Shown here: piece by piece, positions 11,014 to 22,197 of the stretch | Numbering within the stretch: position 1 is the first letter of the stretch | How the letters are laid out: the number at the start of each line of letters is the position of its first letter | Source: Xenoacremonium recifei | Taxonomy: Eukaryota; Ascomycota; Sordariomycetes; Hypocreales; Nectriaceae | DNA: 64,000 nucleotides | Direction of reading: 5' to 3' | Assembly: GCA_012184525.1 (NCBI GenBank) | Contig: WOFQ01000015.1 | Coordinates: 496,001-560,000, forward strand | Made by a program: the position numbers and the translations under genes | The notes under the pieces: model-generated | Seen by the model: the letters and a program-made list of their open reading frames with translations, nothing else | Databases searched by the model: none | Told to the model about the DNA's origin: nothing

Positions 11014-13370
11014 ATGCGTCTTCGAAGCGTTCTGGGACAGGGAATTGTCCTTGGCCTCTCTGGCCTGACAAACGCCGCAACGGAGGCTGACTGCCCCGAT
11101 GGAGAGAAACTCGTCCAACTCCAACCCATTGAGATCATCTCTATTATCCCTAATGGTGGTGTTTCAACTTCTGAAACAACCATCACACGGTAAGTGATAC
11201 TCCTACATGTATCACAGAAAATTCACTAAACAATGGCATCAACAGCACCATCACTATCCCCCCTGGTGCCTCTTACGCTACCGTTACTGAGACGGGCGGT
11301 GGCCCCCCCACGACTTTCACTGTTCCACCCATTGGGACTGATCCTGGGACAGTCGTGGTCAGGGTACCGCCTACAACCACTGTGACTTCAACGTGGACTG
11401 GAAGCACCGCTACTACTGTGACTTTGACCCCTGGTAAACCAGGAGACCCTGTCACTGTCGAAGTAGAGGTCCCCCCTGTTCCATACACCACGGTGACAAC
11501 TACTGGTACCTCTCCAACCACCTATACTATTCCTCCTACAGGTCCTGGCGGAACAGGCAGTGTTATTATTGTCGGTACTCCCGATGTCCCCCCTTATGTC
11601 ACAGTGACCCGCACTGGCACTGTCACTGCCCCTACCACTTCCACCATTCCTCCTGACGGGCCTGGAGAGACCGGAACTGTCATCGTCTATGATCCTCCGG
11701 ACTATCCTGAGTACGTGACAGATTACGAGTCTGGCCCACCAACAACTTACACCATTCCTCCCTCTGGCACTGACGGCACTGGCACGGTCGTTGTCCGTAC
11801 CAGCGGTCCTCCCAGTCGAGCTACTACCACTCATACAACTTCGTGGACCGGAACTGGAACCACAACTTCCACAATAACTCCGAGCGGAACGGCACCTGTT
11901 GAGATTGTCGTTTATACTCCGGAAGGCTTTGAGTCTACAACCGCCACTGAGTCTACAACCAGTATCACCACGCCCTGGACTGGCACTGGCACGACCACCT
12001 CGACCATCACTCCTTCTACAGGCCCCGTTGAGGTTGTCGTTTACACGCCAACCCCCAAGCAATCCACAGAGACCACAACTACTCCTTGGACTGGTACCGG
12101 CACGGTCACGTCCACTATCACACCGTCGGGAACTGGCCCAGTAGAGATTGTCGTTTACACACCGACCCCTAAACGTTCAACGGAGACCACTACTACCCCT
12201 TGGACTGGTACCGGCACGGTTACGTCCACCATTACGCCGTCAGGTACTGGCCCAGTTGAGATTGTCGTTTACACGCCAACTCCCAAGCAATCCACAGAGA
12301 CCACTACTACTCCATGGACTGGTTCCAGCACGGTCACGTCTACCATCACGCCGTCTGGCACTGGTCCGATAGAGATTATTGTCTATACCCCTACCCCTGT
12401 TCCCACTACAGAGACTACAACCACCCCTTGGACCGGATCTACTACCGCTACGTCCACGATCACTCCTTCAACGGGGCCAGTTGAAGTAGTTGTCTACACT
12501 CCTACTACGCCTCCTCGTGACACCACCACTGTGACAACTACAGGGACCGTGACAGCTCCCACTACTACGACTGTTGTCCCCAGTGGCACGCAGCCAGCGA
12601 CTGTAATTGTCATTGAGCCGCCTCGCCCTACTACCACTGTCACCACCGTTACCGATGTTCCTGCCGTCACCACCACAACCATAATTCCTTCTGGTACTGG
12701 AGGTACTGCTAGTGTTATTGTGGAAGAGCCCGCCTGCACAACTGGTCTTGAGTGGGCTTTCTATGACATGTCTGAAGCCCCAAGCGAGACCACTGAGCCC
12801 GGTGAAATTCCTTACCACGACGATACTGTCAAGGGTAACACAACTTGGAGCCATGAAACCTTCCAGATCGGCACTGCTCTCGATGGTCAGACACCAACTC
12901 ATACTGGCGTTACCACCACATTTGGCATTACTGAACAGAGCCCTGGGGCAGACGTGACAGTCTACGGCGAGGACATGGGCACCGATGTTCAGTACGATAT
13001 TGTCCAGCACATCGGCTACTTCCACCCCAAGACAGCGGGTGACTATAGCTTCAACGCGTATAACCTTGACGACGTCGTGTACTTTTGGTTTGGCGACAAT
13101 GCCAAATCTGGATACACAACGAGCAATGCCAATTTCATTGCCGATTATTACGATTCTTCAGACAACAGTAACACATACACCGTCGACACGGCTGGAGCAT
13201 ACATCCCTTTCCGTATGGCCTGGGCCAACGCTCAGCAGGGCGGTGGGTTTTCAGTCAACGTCACGAACCCTGCCGGGACGGTGATTGTGTCGTCGACCAT
13301 TCCCACCACCGATGGCGAGTTTGTGTTTGGCTGCGCTGACTCTGTCGATGCCGCGCCGTTTGGCTTCTAA
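11014..13370 (+). CDS. GLEYA-domain adhesin with Thr-rich tandem repeats
   Basis: Exons 11014-11189 and 11246-13370 (56-nt intron, GTAAGTG..CAACAG) encode 766 residues. A signal peptide (MRLRSVLGQGIVLGLSG) precedes about 470 residues of Thr/Pro/Val-rich sequence. The core of that stretch is 38-residue units of the type TPWTGTGTVTSTITPSG. The C-terminal ~200 residues form a GLEYA/PA14-like lectin domain: TGLEWAFYDM, IGYFHPKTAGDYSF, DVVYFWFGDNA and YIPFRMAWANAQQGGGF, with FSVNVTNPAG at the end. GLEYA domains in yeast flocculins bind glycans. The domain order is reversed relative to yeast flocculins, and there is no C-terminal GPI tail (it ends CADSVDAAPFGF), so anchorage would need covalent or non-covalent wall binding. 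Confidence 0.9.
11824..12525 (+). repeat. Coding tandem repeats, 114-bp (38-residue) units
   Basis: Six successive units of the adhesin share the pattern TTTPWTG..TSTITPS.TGP(V/I)E(I/V)(I/V)VYTPTP. Central copies (about 12070-12400) are nearly identical at DNA level, and the outer ones diverge. Such repeats expand and contract by recombination, which changes stalk length. Confidence 0.85.
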
Positions 13371-14048
13371 GCTAGGATATGATGTGGCAGCCTCAGGAGA
13401 CGCATCAATCTGGAAAGGGCAACCCTCATTATTAATACTCCTCATGAAGGAGCTTTTTACTACATTATTTCCTTAATTTCGTCTTCAAGTAGATATTTTT
13501 TTCATTCCATAGCAATGTACTTCTTATCCTCCACCCTAGTCGTAAACTTTCTACGGAGCACATCAACCCAAAACAAACAAACCCATGAGACAGAGTTTTG
13601 ATCATAATGCATCGCTGCGAAAATTTGTCACGCCCGAGTCAAAGAGGATCAACTATCCATTAAAAAAACTAAACAATGCATTTATTAGAGATGGAAGCCC
13701 AAAGCCCCTTTCATCGGTGGTTTGACTTTGGTTGTGGTGGCAGGGGAGCCGAAGCTAACATCGAATCGGGAACAGGGCGGATGATTCATAATGAGTATTT
13801 CCTAATCCGGTAACCCGCGATCCAATGAGCTTACACGTCAAACGGCCAGCCCGCATGTCTTGCAGGGAACCGAAGAATCAATCCAATGACACGCGGCAAA
13901 AAAGCAATCCTGCAAGAATTCTCGGCGCAGATAGGGCAGGGAAGGCGGCCCGAGAGCGACGCCGTTGCGCCCTTATAAACGTTCGATCGCCACCCTCCCT
14001 GAATCAGGATCACTACCTCAAGCAACAACTGCAACCACACGAACACTA
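13371..14048. other. Intergenic and DHA2 promoter
   Basis: No gene seen. The right end holds the TATA box and leader of the transporter at 14078. Confidence 0.5.
13974..13979 (+). promoter_or_regulatory. TATA box of DHA2 exporter
   Basis: TATAAA within CCTTATAAAC, 104 bp upstream of the start at 14078, followed by a pyrimidine/A-rich leader that fits a start of transcription near 14000-14040. Confidence 0.55.
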
Positions 14049-14081
14049 ATGATACGAGGTCCGAATCGTGAGCGACAATGA
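14049..14081 (+). promoter_or_regulatory. Upstream ORF whose stop overlaps the DHA2 start (ATGA)
   Basis: An ATG at 14049 opens a 10-codon frame (MIRGPNRERQ) that stops at TGA 14079-14081. The main ATG is 14078-14080, so the two share ATGA. Given the TATA box at 13974, the uORF should be in the leader. It would force leaky scanning or reinitiation. Confidence 0.5.
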
Positions 14082-15892
14082 CAGAACGAGTAAAAGACGA
14101 TTCCGATGGGGCAGTCTCCAACCAGATATCAACGCCCTCATCGACCTCCACGCGAGTTCCTTCAATCTCAGGAGACGAAGAACCAAACGCGAACGAGAAG
14201 CAAATTAAAGACAATACATCGGTAAAGAGTGACCAGCCTCAGGATGACGAGTATCCATCAGGCCTTGGCTTGGCTTTCATCATGCTTGCCATCGTCCTCA
14301 GTATTTTCCAAGCCTCCCTCGATATGGTGCGATCCCAGACGCCCTTCAGCAGGGGAGACAAACAGCTGACAGTCTCTCCATAGACAATCGTTGCTACCGC
14401 GATCCCTAAGATCACCGACGAGTTCGGCGGCCTCGATAAGGTTTCCTGGTACAGCTCGGCCTTCTTCCTCACGAACGGGGCCTTCCAGTCGTCATGGGGC
14501 AAAGCCTACAAATACTTCCCCCTCAAGATCACATTCCTACTATCGATTATCGTCTTCGAACTAGGCAGCCTCATTTGCGCTGTTGCGCCAAATGCAACCG
14601 CCCTTATCATCGGTCGAGCGATCACGGGTCTCGGTGCATCCGGCATCGGGACTGGTGCCTATACAATTATCGCATTTGTGGTGACGCCCCAGAAGAGAGC
14701 CATGTACACCGGGTTCGTGGGAATATCGTACGGAGTTGCTTCAGTCATCGGGCCACTTCTCGGAGGCGTCTTCGCTGATAAGCTGTCGTGGCGGTGGTGT
14801 TTCTACATCAACCTTCCCATTGGTGGCGTTTCGGCGACGGTGATTCTGTTTCTGTTCCACGCGCCGAGCGGCGCGAAGCCTATTGATGCCACCTGGAGGG
14901 AGCGCTTCCTCCAGATGGATCCTATCGGAGTTGTAATGATGATGGGTGCGCTCGTTAGCTTCATCCTGGCTCTTGAGTATGGTGGACAGACGATGCCTTG
15001 GAGCAGCAGCACTGTCATCGGGCTCCTGGTTGGGTATGTTGTCATTATGGCTGCGTTTGCCGTTTGGGAGACGTACCAGGCAGAGCGCGCGATGATTGTG
15101 CCCCGTCTCATCAAGCAACGCGTCCACGGCATCAACGTCATTTATACCATCTGCTTCACGGGCCCCTACTACATGATCGTCTATTATCTGCCCATCTACT
15201 TTCAGAGTGTACACAACGCAAGTGCGATCAAATCTGGTGTTCTCAACTTGCCGCTGATCATTGCGGTTACTATCTCTATGATCTCGTCTGGCATCTTCAT
15301 CAGTTCGACAGGGCTCATTGAGGCTACGCAAATGCTCGGGACAGCAATTGCGATGATTGGTGCCGGGCTGCTGTACACATTTGGTCTGAACACAGGCTTG
15401 GGGAAATGGATTGGATACCAAATCGTTGGCGGTGTTGGCTGGGGTCTGTCCTTTCAAATCCCCCTGATTGCCACTCAGGCAGCAGCAGCGCCAGAGGACA
15501 TTTCATCCGTGACAGCGCTGATCCTTTGTAAGTACGATGTTCATCAGCGAGATTCTTCAACTAACTCAGCTACAGTCTGCATGAACTGGGGCGGTACATC
15601 CTTTATCACATCAGCACAATCTATCTTTGTTAACAAAATCATTGACGAGCTCCCAAAGTCGGCACCTGGCATTAACCCTGCGACTTTGATAGCAACTGGA
15701 GCTACCCAAATAAGGACCACCTTTCCGGCAGACAAAATTCCCGGTATTGTGGTGGCTTACATGGGCGGCATTCATGATGCACTAGTTATGCCTCTCGGTG
15801 GTGTTGGTGCCTCATTGATAGCCATGATGTTCTTTAAGTGGTGGAAGAGACCGAAGCCAGCAAACACGCCAGCTGCAGCGACGATAGCATGA
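14078..15892 (+). CDS. MFS drug/toxin exporter, DHA2 (14-TMS) family
   Basis: Exons 14078-14326, 14384-15527 and 15576-15892 (introns 57 and 48 nt) give 569 residues. A charged N-terminal tail of about 60 residues precedes TM1 (LGLAFIMLAIVLSIFQASLD, joined across the intron to TIVATAIPKIT). Family motifs follow: WYSSAFFLT, GRAITGLGASGIGTG, the antiporter motif C region (GVASVIGPLLGGVFAD) and WRWCFYINLPIGG. The C-terminus is basic (FFKWWKRPKP). DHA2 pumps export toxins, antifungals or the cell's own metabolites by H+ antiport at the plasma membrane. It resembles the transporter at 50094 in sequence and shares two intron positions with it, but no biosynthetic genes flank it here. Confidence 0.93.
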
Positions 15893-16504
15893 GCGTGGGT
15901 TTCGAAATACAGAAAAGTCTTTTTTTTCTTCGTTTATAGAATACAGGAGAACAATCTTATTAGACTAATTGACATAAAGCCTGCAAATCCGCAGAAGCTT
16001 GGTGCAGAGCGATTGTTTGAGCATACCCTGTACATCTTCGCGCGCAAAATTGAAGCAGTCATTATAGCGGTGAATGACGGACAAACTCAAAGGTAATTTA
16101 TCTTTCAATGGAACCTCAATACTTATTATTATTATTTAATGTCTTTTCCCTTTTCTTATTTCAATTTCTCGTCCAGAAATGCTTCAGAATAACGTTAACA
16201 TGGTGGTTCTTAGTGCGTGTTGTGACGTAGGAATTCTTAGTGGCCGTGAAACCCCGCCAGAAGCAACCCCTCCTGCCCTCCTTCCGCATCTGCCCCGCCA
16301 AAATTCGGTTTGGTGGCAATTGAGGGTCTCCGGTCAAGCTCCGACGAAGACTTCAATTTCTAAGCAACTCCAAATCCCGGACACGCGACTCGTCGACAGA
16401 GCCTTTTGCCTTTCGATCTTACGACTTCCCGGCCACGCTGTCGGCGACCTGGTAACCACAGCCTTCTATCGGGACTCAACGGTCGAGCGACGCCTCTCCT
16501 AGCC
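15893..16504. other. Intergenic, CFD1 promoter
   Basis: 612 bp with no gene. An AT-rich 3' flank of the exporter comes first, then the CT-rich leader of CFD1. Confidence 0.5.
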
Positions 16505-17483
16505 ATGGGGCTCGAAAACGTCAAGCATGTGGTCTTGGTATGTTTGTTCAGTTTTGGTCATCATCTAGACTATGAGCTCGAGTTCTAATAGTATGCAGGT
16601 CCTTTCCGGAAAGGGCGGCGTAGGAAAGTCATCGGTGACCACGCAGCTTGCCCTGTCGCTCTCCCTCGCCGGCCACTCAGTGGGCATCCTCGACGTCGAC
16701 CTTACCGGGCCCTCGATTCCGCGCATGCTCTCGATCGAAGCCTCCAAAGTTACACAAGTCCCTGGTGGCTGGGCGGCAGTACCCGTACACGAAGCAGAAC
16801 CGGCAGAGGGCCGAGGTAGCTTGCATGCGATGAGTCTGGGGTTCTTGTTGCCCAAGCGTGGCGATGCCGTTGTCTGGCGCGGCCCCAAGAAGACGGCGAT
16901 GATTCGGCAGTTCCTCAAGGATGTGCTCTGGGACGAGACGGACTTCCTCCTTATCGACACACCGCCCGGCACCAGTGACGAGCACATATCCCTCGCCGAG
17001 ACGCTCCAGCGCGATGCGCGACCTGGTCAAGTGGCCGGAGCTGTTGTCGTGACCACTCCCCAAGCTGTGTCAACGGCAGATGTGCGCAAGGAGCTCAACT
17101 TTTGCAAGAAGACGGGCATCCGCGTGCTTGGTGTCGTGGAGAACATGAGCGGTTACGTGTGTCCTCACTGTTCTGAGTGCACCGACATCTTCGGATCTGG
17201 TGGAGGAAGAGCCATGGCCGAGGAGTTCAGCGTGCCTTTCCTGGGGTCGGTGCCGATGGATGCGCAGTTCATTATGCTCATTGAAGAGGGCAGACGGCCT
17301 ACCTATCCTGTGGGAACCCAGATCAACGGCCAGGACATTTCATCAGACTCGGTCGCAACCAACGGGGCGGCAACGTCTGACGGGCTTCTGGTGGACAAGT
17401 ACCGAGATTGTTCTCTGTATCACATCTTCAAGGGTATCACGCAGAGCGTCAAGGACGAGGTGCTCCGAAATGGGGAGACGTGA
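16505..17483 (+). CDS. CFD1: Cytosolic Fe-S cluster assembly ATPase Cfd1 (NUBP2 type)
   Basis: Exons 16505-16537 and 16599-17483 are joined across a 61-nt intron that separates the first 11 codons (MGLENVKHVVL) from VLSGKGGVGKS. The product has 305 residues, usual for the family. The deviant Walker A loop GKGGVGKS lies at residues 15-22, DVDLTGPSIPRM at 44-54 and DTPPGTSDEH at 131-140. The C-terminal cysteines C199, C202 and C205 (VCPHCSEC) include the CPxC pair that holds the bridging 4Fe-4S cluster. Cfd1 pairs with Nbp35 as the scaffold of the CIA pathway. Nbp35's N-terminal four-Cys motif is absent, which separates Cfd1 from it. It is a single-copy housekeeping gene. Confidence 0.95.
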
Positions 17484-19087
17484 TTTCCGGATACGGGCAT
17501 TTCATTCAGGATCTCAAGTTGGGCCTCATTGAGCACAGGAACACAAACCAGGGCCAGCCCCTTTCAATCCGTCCGACAGTCCCCCACAAAACTGGCCCGT
17601 TCCGGCTCGTCGCCTGCGTTTCCGATACGCTGGACGAGCAGGCACGATGATACTGAGACAAGGCAGCTTCAGGCATGGGAAAATGGAGATGCCGTTCTGG
17701 GCGCAGACACGGCCAGTATCGGGCGCAGAAGGCTCAAAGATAAGGGCCTGTGAGGGGTAATCAGGCAATCTGCACGACGCGTCAGGCTGCATCTGGCAAG
17801 CGGATTGGGTGAACGGGCGATGCGAGGTGAGGCGCTGCAGCAAGTCGGTGAGGGCAAAGCTGGGGTTGATGCAAAGACATCGAGATTGTGAGGGGTTTAT
17901 GGTGTTTGCAGGCGTTATGGCACGCGAAGCTTTATGCATGGAACACTAACAGAAGGGAAGTGGGTATGGAGACGGGCAGACAAAACAGCCCGACCAAACT
18001 CTGGAAAGGGTGGTAAGACGGGAGAAGCCGTTGCAGAGAGAGACAAAGACATCAACCGGAACACAATCACATGCACGGGATCTTGTGATACTGATGGGTT
18101 CTTTTGACACTGTTGTTACGGTCGCATCGAGAGGAACACCGAGGACGAAGCAAAAATAGAGAACAAATTCCCGGCAGTGCGCGTCGCCTAAGCAGACTAA
18201 CTGTCATGGCTATTTGTCGACCAGATGTTCGGCCCCAGAAAAGAAGAGTGATATGACGAAATGGTTACCGGGGTCAGAGGCTTGCTCGTCAGGGATCGCC
18301 AGCCATCCGCGAGCAGCTGGAGTCTGCCGCAGCAGCAAGCAGCCAGTGAGAGGGCATGCAGCATCGGCAGCAGCTGGAATGTTCGCATCGTGTGCTCCCC
18401 TCCCCCTGCAGGAAGCGCCTGATGAAGTGGGCAGCTTGACGAAGCCCAACCGTCTACAGAAGAGGGGAAACATTGGCTTGCTTGGCTTCCAGGCCCGAGA
18501 TCCTTGTTCGCGAACCAGGCCAGGGCCAAGCGGGCGGGCGAAAACGCCGGCTTTTAGCGTGTCCTGCTCCCCGGAAGCCTGTGACTGCAGCGATTGCCCT
18601 CCCCTCCTGCTAGCTCGGTACGGCCAACCGCAGCCAGACCTGCAGCTAACTAAAAGTTTTTTTTTATTCCATCCCACCTTGGATTTTTGCTTGCCTGGAC
18701 CTCCCGCCCGCCATCCATCCAATCCATCCTCCTCCACCTCCACATCACATCCACATCATCCACAACCACAGCCCAGCCCAGACCTAACCTGACGCTGCCC
18801 TTCAAAATTCTCTCACCGACTTGGCGCAAGCCTGAATAAATACTTCATCGCTGCTTCGCTCTCTGAGCATCCCTCCTCGTGCCCGAAAAGCATCTCCTTC
18901 TCGCCGCCCGTTCGCCGCCGCGCAGAAGCCGTCAAGCCAATCCCGACCGTTCAACGTCGCGTGGTTGCCGACCGTTGACTCAACAGCAATTTCCTCGACG
19001 TCACACGACTCGCCCCGATTCTCGTCCATCAACAACAACATCGCAGCAGTAGCTTCAGCTCTATCCGCCATCGACGCCATCCCCTCG
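17484..19087. other. Intergenic, SPE2 promoter and start of its leader
   Basis: 1.6 kb without a supported gene. From about 18700 the plus strand is C/T-rich (CATCCTCCTCCACCTCCAC), as in core promoters of highly expressed fungal genes, and ATG triplets become rare from about 18800, which suggests transcribed leader. Confidence 0.5.
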
Positions 19088-19108
19088 ATGAATAATAATT
19101 CTTTATAA
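19088..19108 (+). promoter_or_regulatory. uORF1 in the SPE2 leader
   Basis: Six-codon frame (MNNNSL, stop TAA), the first ATG after about 18800. It would be read before the longer uORF if transcription starts upstream. Confidence 0.35.
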
Positions 19109-19198
19109 CCTCCCCAATCGTCCCGCAAAGACACCTCAGCCCAATCCGCTGAGACCGTCTTTCTGACAACCTCCTCCGGTTCCCTCCTCTGGCCTTCT

Positions 19199-19329
19199 AT
19201 GCGATCAACAGATCTCCTGCGATTCCTCTTCTCCCGACCTTCGAAGTGAGTGGAACTGCTTTTCATCTGGCAGTGTCCAGAGCTGCCGCCGCCAACAGAC
19301 GTGCTAATACGAGTCACAGGCCCCGATAG
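19199..19329 (+). promoter_or_regulatory. uORF2 in the SPE2 leader, split by a leader intron
   Basis: ATG at 19199 starts MRSTDLLRFLFSRPSK. A 5'-leader intron (19246-19319, 74 nt; GTGAGT start, branch-like GCTAATAC, CACAG end) interrupts it. Unspliced it ends at TGA after 16 codons. Spliced it ends at TAG 19327-19329 after 18 codons (..PSKPR). No further ATG occurs before 19796. AdoMet decarboxylase mRNAs in animals and plants are repressed by short uORFs under high polyamine; a similar role here is inference. Confidence 0.5.
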
Positions 19330-19795
19330 CACCCCTTCAAGAACACAGATTTTGATACCAACAAAGACCTGATACCGGCCTTCCACCAAAACCACAAAAG
19401 CAATTTGTCCCGTCAAACCGACCCAAATCGTTTCCTCGCGTCTCACGTCCTACCGGCCACAATTCCGTCACGAGAGCACTTCATCCTCCCTCGCTACCTC
19501 CAGCCTCCTTAACGTCCCCTCGAGAGACGTTAGACACTCCCGCATAAATCCCCGTCTGCAGCTGGCTTCCGCCAGCATTCGATAAGACCACACAACTGTG
19601 GGCCTACTCTCGCAAACAGACCCCGCATAGTCTGTTTGGGTGGCAGCTCGTCACCAGTAGTGCTCCGCAGACTCTGCCGTTTGGGCAAAGAACCCGTCAA
19701 TATCCTGTGCTCTCAGGACTGAACCGTTGCTGCGAAAGCTAGCCGTCGGAAAGCCAATTATCCAGGACCTGCGTTCGCCGTTTGAATTCACCAAA

Positions 19796-21366
19796 ATGAT
19801 GAGCGCTTCGATCCCCAACGACTACGCCCTATCGCCGTCTCTTGCCACACCCCATCTGACAATCAATCACGATGTGGCTGCCGATCTCGATTCCTCCAGT
19901 GCCTTTGAGGGTATGTACAGGGTCCCGTTAATTGCTGCGTTTCAGGGGCTAACAAACACTTATTAGGACCCGAGAAGCTCCTTGAAGTTTGGTTCGCTCC
20001 GAGCCCGACCTCCCTTCCCCCTGGTGTTCCCGCTGCTGGTCTGAAGGCCGTCCACCGAGATGTTTGGGTTGGCATGCTTGACAAGGTCAACTGCAAGATT
20101 CTCTCCGTTCTCGAGACGGAGGCGATCGACTCGTACCTCCTCTCCGAGTCTAGCATGTTCGTTTTCCCCCACAAGTTGGTTCTGAAGACTTGCGGCACAA
20201 CGACTCTCCTGTACGGGCTTCCGCCCATGCTGCGCATTGCTGCAGTTGAAGCCGGCTTCCCGTTTCACAACACCGAGTCGGTTACGGATATGCGTGTTGC
20301 GGCGACCCCTTACCGAGTCTTCTACAGCCGCAAGAACTTCCTCTTCCCTGACAAGCAAGTGGGTCCCCACAAGAGCTGGAAGGAAGAGGTCAAATTCTTG
20401 GACCAGATCTTTGAAGGCGGCAGCGCCTACATGGTGGGCAAGACGAACGGAGACCATTGGTACCTCTACCTCACGTCTCCCAACCAATCCCTAACGCCGC
20501 CGCGTACTCCTGACTCAGAGGTTCGCGGACATGCCACGCGGATCCCGGTTGGCTCTACCTGCTTTGGCTATGGTAACGGAGGACACAAGGATGAGACGCT
20601 GGAAATCCTGATGACGGACCTTGACCCTGAGAACGCCAAGCAATTCTACTGGTCGGACGCGAGTGCGGTCGCGGACGCCAGTTTTGCGAAGGAGACTCAG
20701 GAGGCGCGCAAGACGGCTATTGATAGCCTTGGTGGACTTGCGGAGACCGTCGATGAGGTGGATGTGTTTGACAACTCCCTGGACGAGGATGACCCGATGC
20801 TCAACTCGACTGAGCTTGAGACAACCGAGGGACACGCCGTCGGAACGATCGTCTCTGACAGCTGTGGGCTCTCTAGCGTCTTCCCGATTTCGGTGTTCCC
20901 CGATGCTCGAGTTGACGCTTATGTCTTCAAGCCCTGCGGCTTCTCGGCCAACGGTATCATTCCGCCGCCTGCTTCCGAGTTTGGGGAGAACACGGCTTCC
21001 GTTGGGCAGTACTTCACTGTCCACGTGACCCCTGAGCCCCAGTGCTCGTTTGCTTCCTTCGAGACAAACGTTCCTGGCGGACAGGGCGGCCGATCCACGA
21101 CGGAGATTATTGAGCACGTCGTGAGCATCTTCAAGCCCGGACGCTTCAGCGTGACCCTTTTCGAGGACAAGGGCCATGGCACCAACCCGTATGGACTGGG
21201 CGATGAAGGCTACCCCAGCAAGCGGTTCCTTGACCCTGTCCGGGGCTACCGTCGCATTGATCGCATTGTCCACGACTTTGACGACTACGCTCTTGTCTTT
21301 AGGTTCTACGAGCGCGATGGCTGGGCAGGCGACAAGCGCGCGCGGGTTGGTGAGGACGAGATGTAA
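19796..21366 (+). CDS. SPE2: S-adenosylmethionine decarboxylase proenzyme
   Basis: Exons 19796-19910 and 19967-21366 (56-nt intron) give 504 residues, usual for filamentous fungi. Self-processing occurs in YLLSESSMFVF: by analogy with the human enzyme, cleavage between Glu99 and Ser100 turns Ser100 into the pyruvoyl cofactor. The proton donor Cys114 lies in LKTCGTTTLL. Other family blocks are EKLLEVWF, RKNFLFPDKQ and DPCGFSANG-like KPCGFSANGI. The enzyme makes decarboxylated AdoMet, the aminopropyl donor for spermidine and spermine. The start ATGATG with CACCAAA before it is chosen because it begins the conserved N-terminus. The leader is about 0.7-1 kb with two uORFs, so translational control by polyamines is likely. 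Confidence 0.96.
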
Positions 21367-21570
21367 AGGGAAGCTTTGGCTGACCCCGTATCTCCACCAG
21401 ATTGTGATAACAGAGTGTGTTAAATGAGTGTGCCTGTTATTTCTTTGGCTACATGATTGGTTGGATTATCCGGATTTCTAGTTGGATGACCTGGTCACTT
21501 TCATTCATTTGCCGTGGATGGTTAGTTTCGCGGCCTTGTTACGACTTCTCCTTTGAAGTCCATGAAGTTT

Positions 21571-21615
21571 TGTTGGAACTTGCGAGGATGCAGCTCGCCG
21601 CAGTTAGTTTACAAT
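21571..21615 (+). repeat. Left direct repeat bounding the 29-bp array
   Basis: A 45-bp stretch with core TGCGAGGATGCAGCTCGC recurs at 22151-22197 in the same orientation with few changes (GTGCGAGGATGCGGCTCGCT, then GTAGTTAG versus GCAGTTAG). Confidence 0.7.
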
Positions 21616-21658
21616 TGACGATGTTTTCTACCGGGAATGGTACGGAGTCGACGCACGG

Positions 21659-22131
21659 GTCTTGAGCGAGCCTAAAAATGCTGTGAAAGGAAGTCATGCT
21701 TCCTCGAGGCACGGACAAGCCTTGGGCCAGTCTAAAAATGCTGTGAACGGGTCACTCCGCTTCCATTTTAGTCGTCGCCTCAGCTTTTGCACAGGTCTTA
21801 CACCAGACTTAAAATGCTGTGAAGGAACTATCCGTTCCCGACATCAGGGACCATTTCGGCCGCACCCTCAGCAGGTCTTACGCCAGCCTAAAATTGCTGT
21901 GAAGACCCCTGGCCCCCAGAAGTGTCATCCCATCATTTAATTCCCAGGTCTTATGTTAGTCTAGAAATGCTGTGAACCTGATGGAGGGCCACGGGAATTC
22001 AGTGTTGGGGGCCAACCTTGCCGTCGCCTCAGCTTATACACAGGTCCCGAGCGAGTCTAAAAATGCTGTGAAATGGCAGGCCTCCCTCAGTTTGCATAAG
22101 TCTTACGCCTGTCTAAAAGTCCGCATATGAA
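21659..22131 (+). repeat. Spaced array of a 29-bp motif, six copies plus one decayed
   Basis: Copies lie at 21659-21687, 21719-21747, 21795-21823, 21875-21903, 21948-21976 and 22044-22072, with a decayed seventh from 22100. Each is 29 bp long, opens with G(T/C)C(T/C) and ends in a strongly kept core, CTAAAAATGCTGTGAA. Start-to-start spacing is 60, 76, 80, 73, 96 and 56 bp. Spacers differ, but several carry CCTCAGC..ACAGGTC just before the unit, so the ancestral period was longer than 29 bp. It lies downstream of SPE2 and has no coding potential. It is not a CRISPR array: the host is a eukaryote, spacings vary and there are no cas genes. Confidence 0.8.
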
Positions 22132-22150
22132 GTTGAGTGTTATGGAATTT

Positions 22151-22197
22151 GTTGGAACGTGCGAGGATGCGGCTCGCTGTAGTTAGGTTACGAAATT
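22151..22197 (+). repeat. Right direct repeat bounding the 29-bp array
   Basis: Near copy of 21571-21615, 580 bp away. Together the pair encloses the motif array, as if one larger unit had been duplicated or inserted. Confidence 0.7.

Noticed and set aside
11388..13025. Long minus-strand frames opposite the adhesin
   Set aside because: They are shadows of the repetitive Thr-rich coding sequence and consist of low-complexity Gly/Ser/Val runs.
21659..22131. CRISPR-like look of the 29-bp repeats with unequal spacers
   Set aside because: The genome is fungal, with spliced genes all around. Spacing varies from 56 to 96 bp, spacers share sequence and no cas genes exist.
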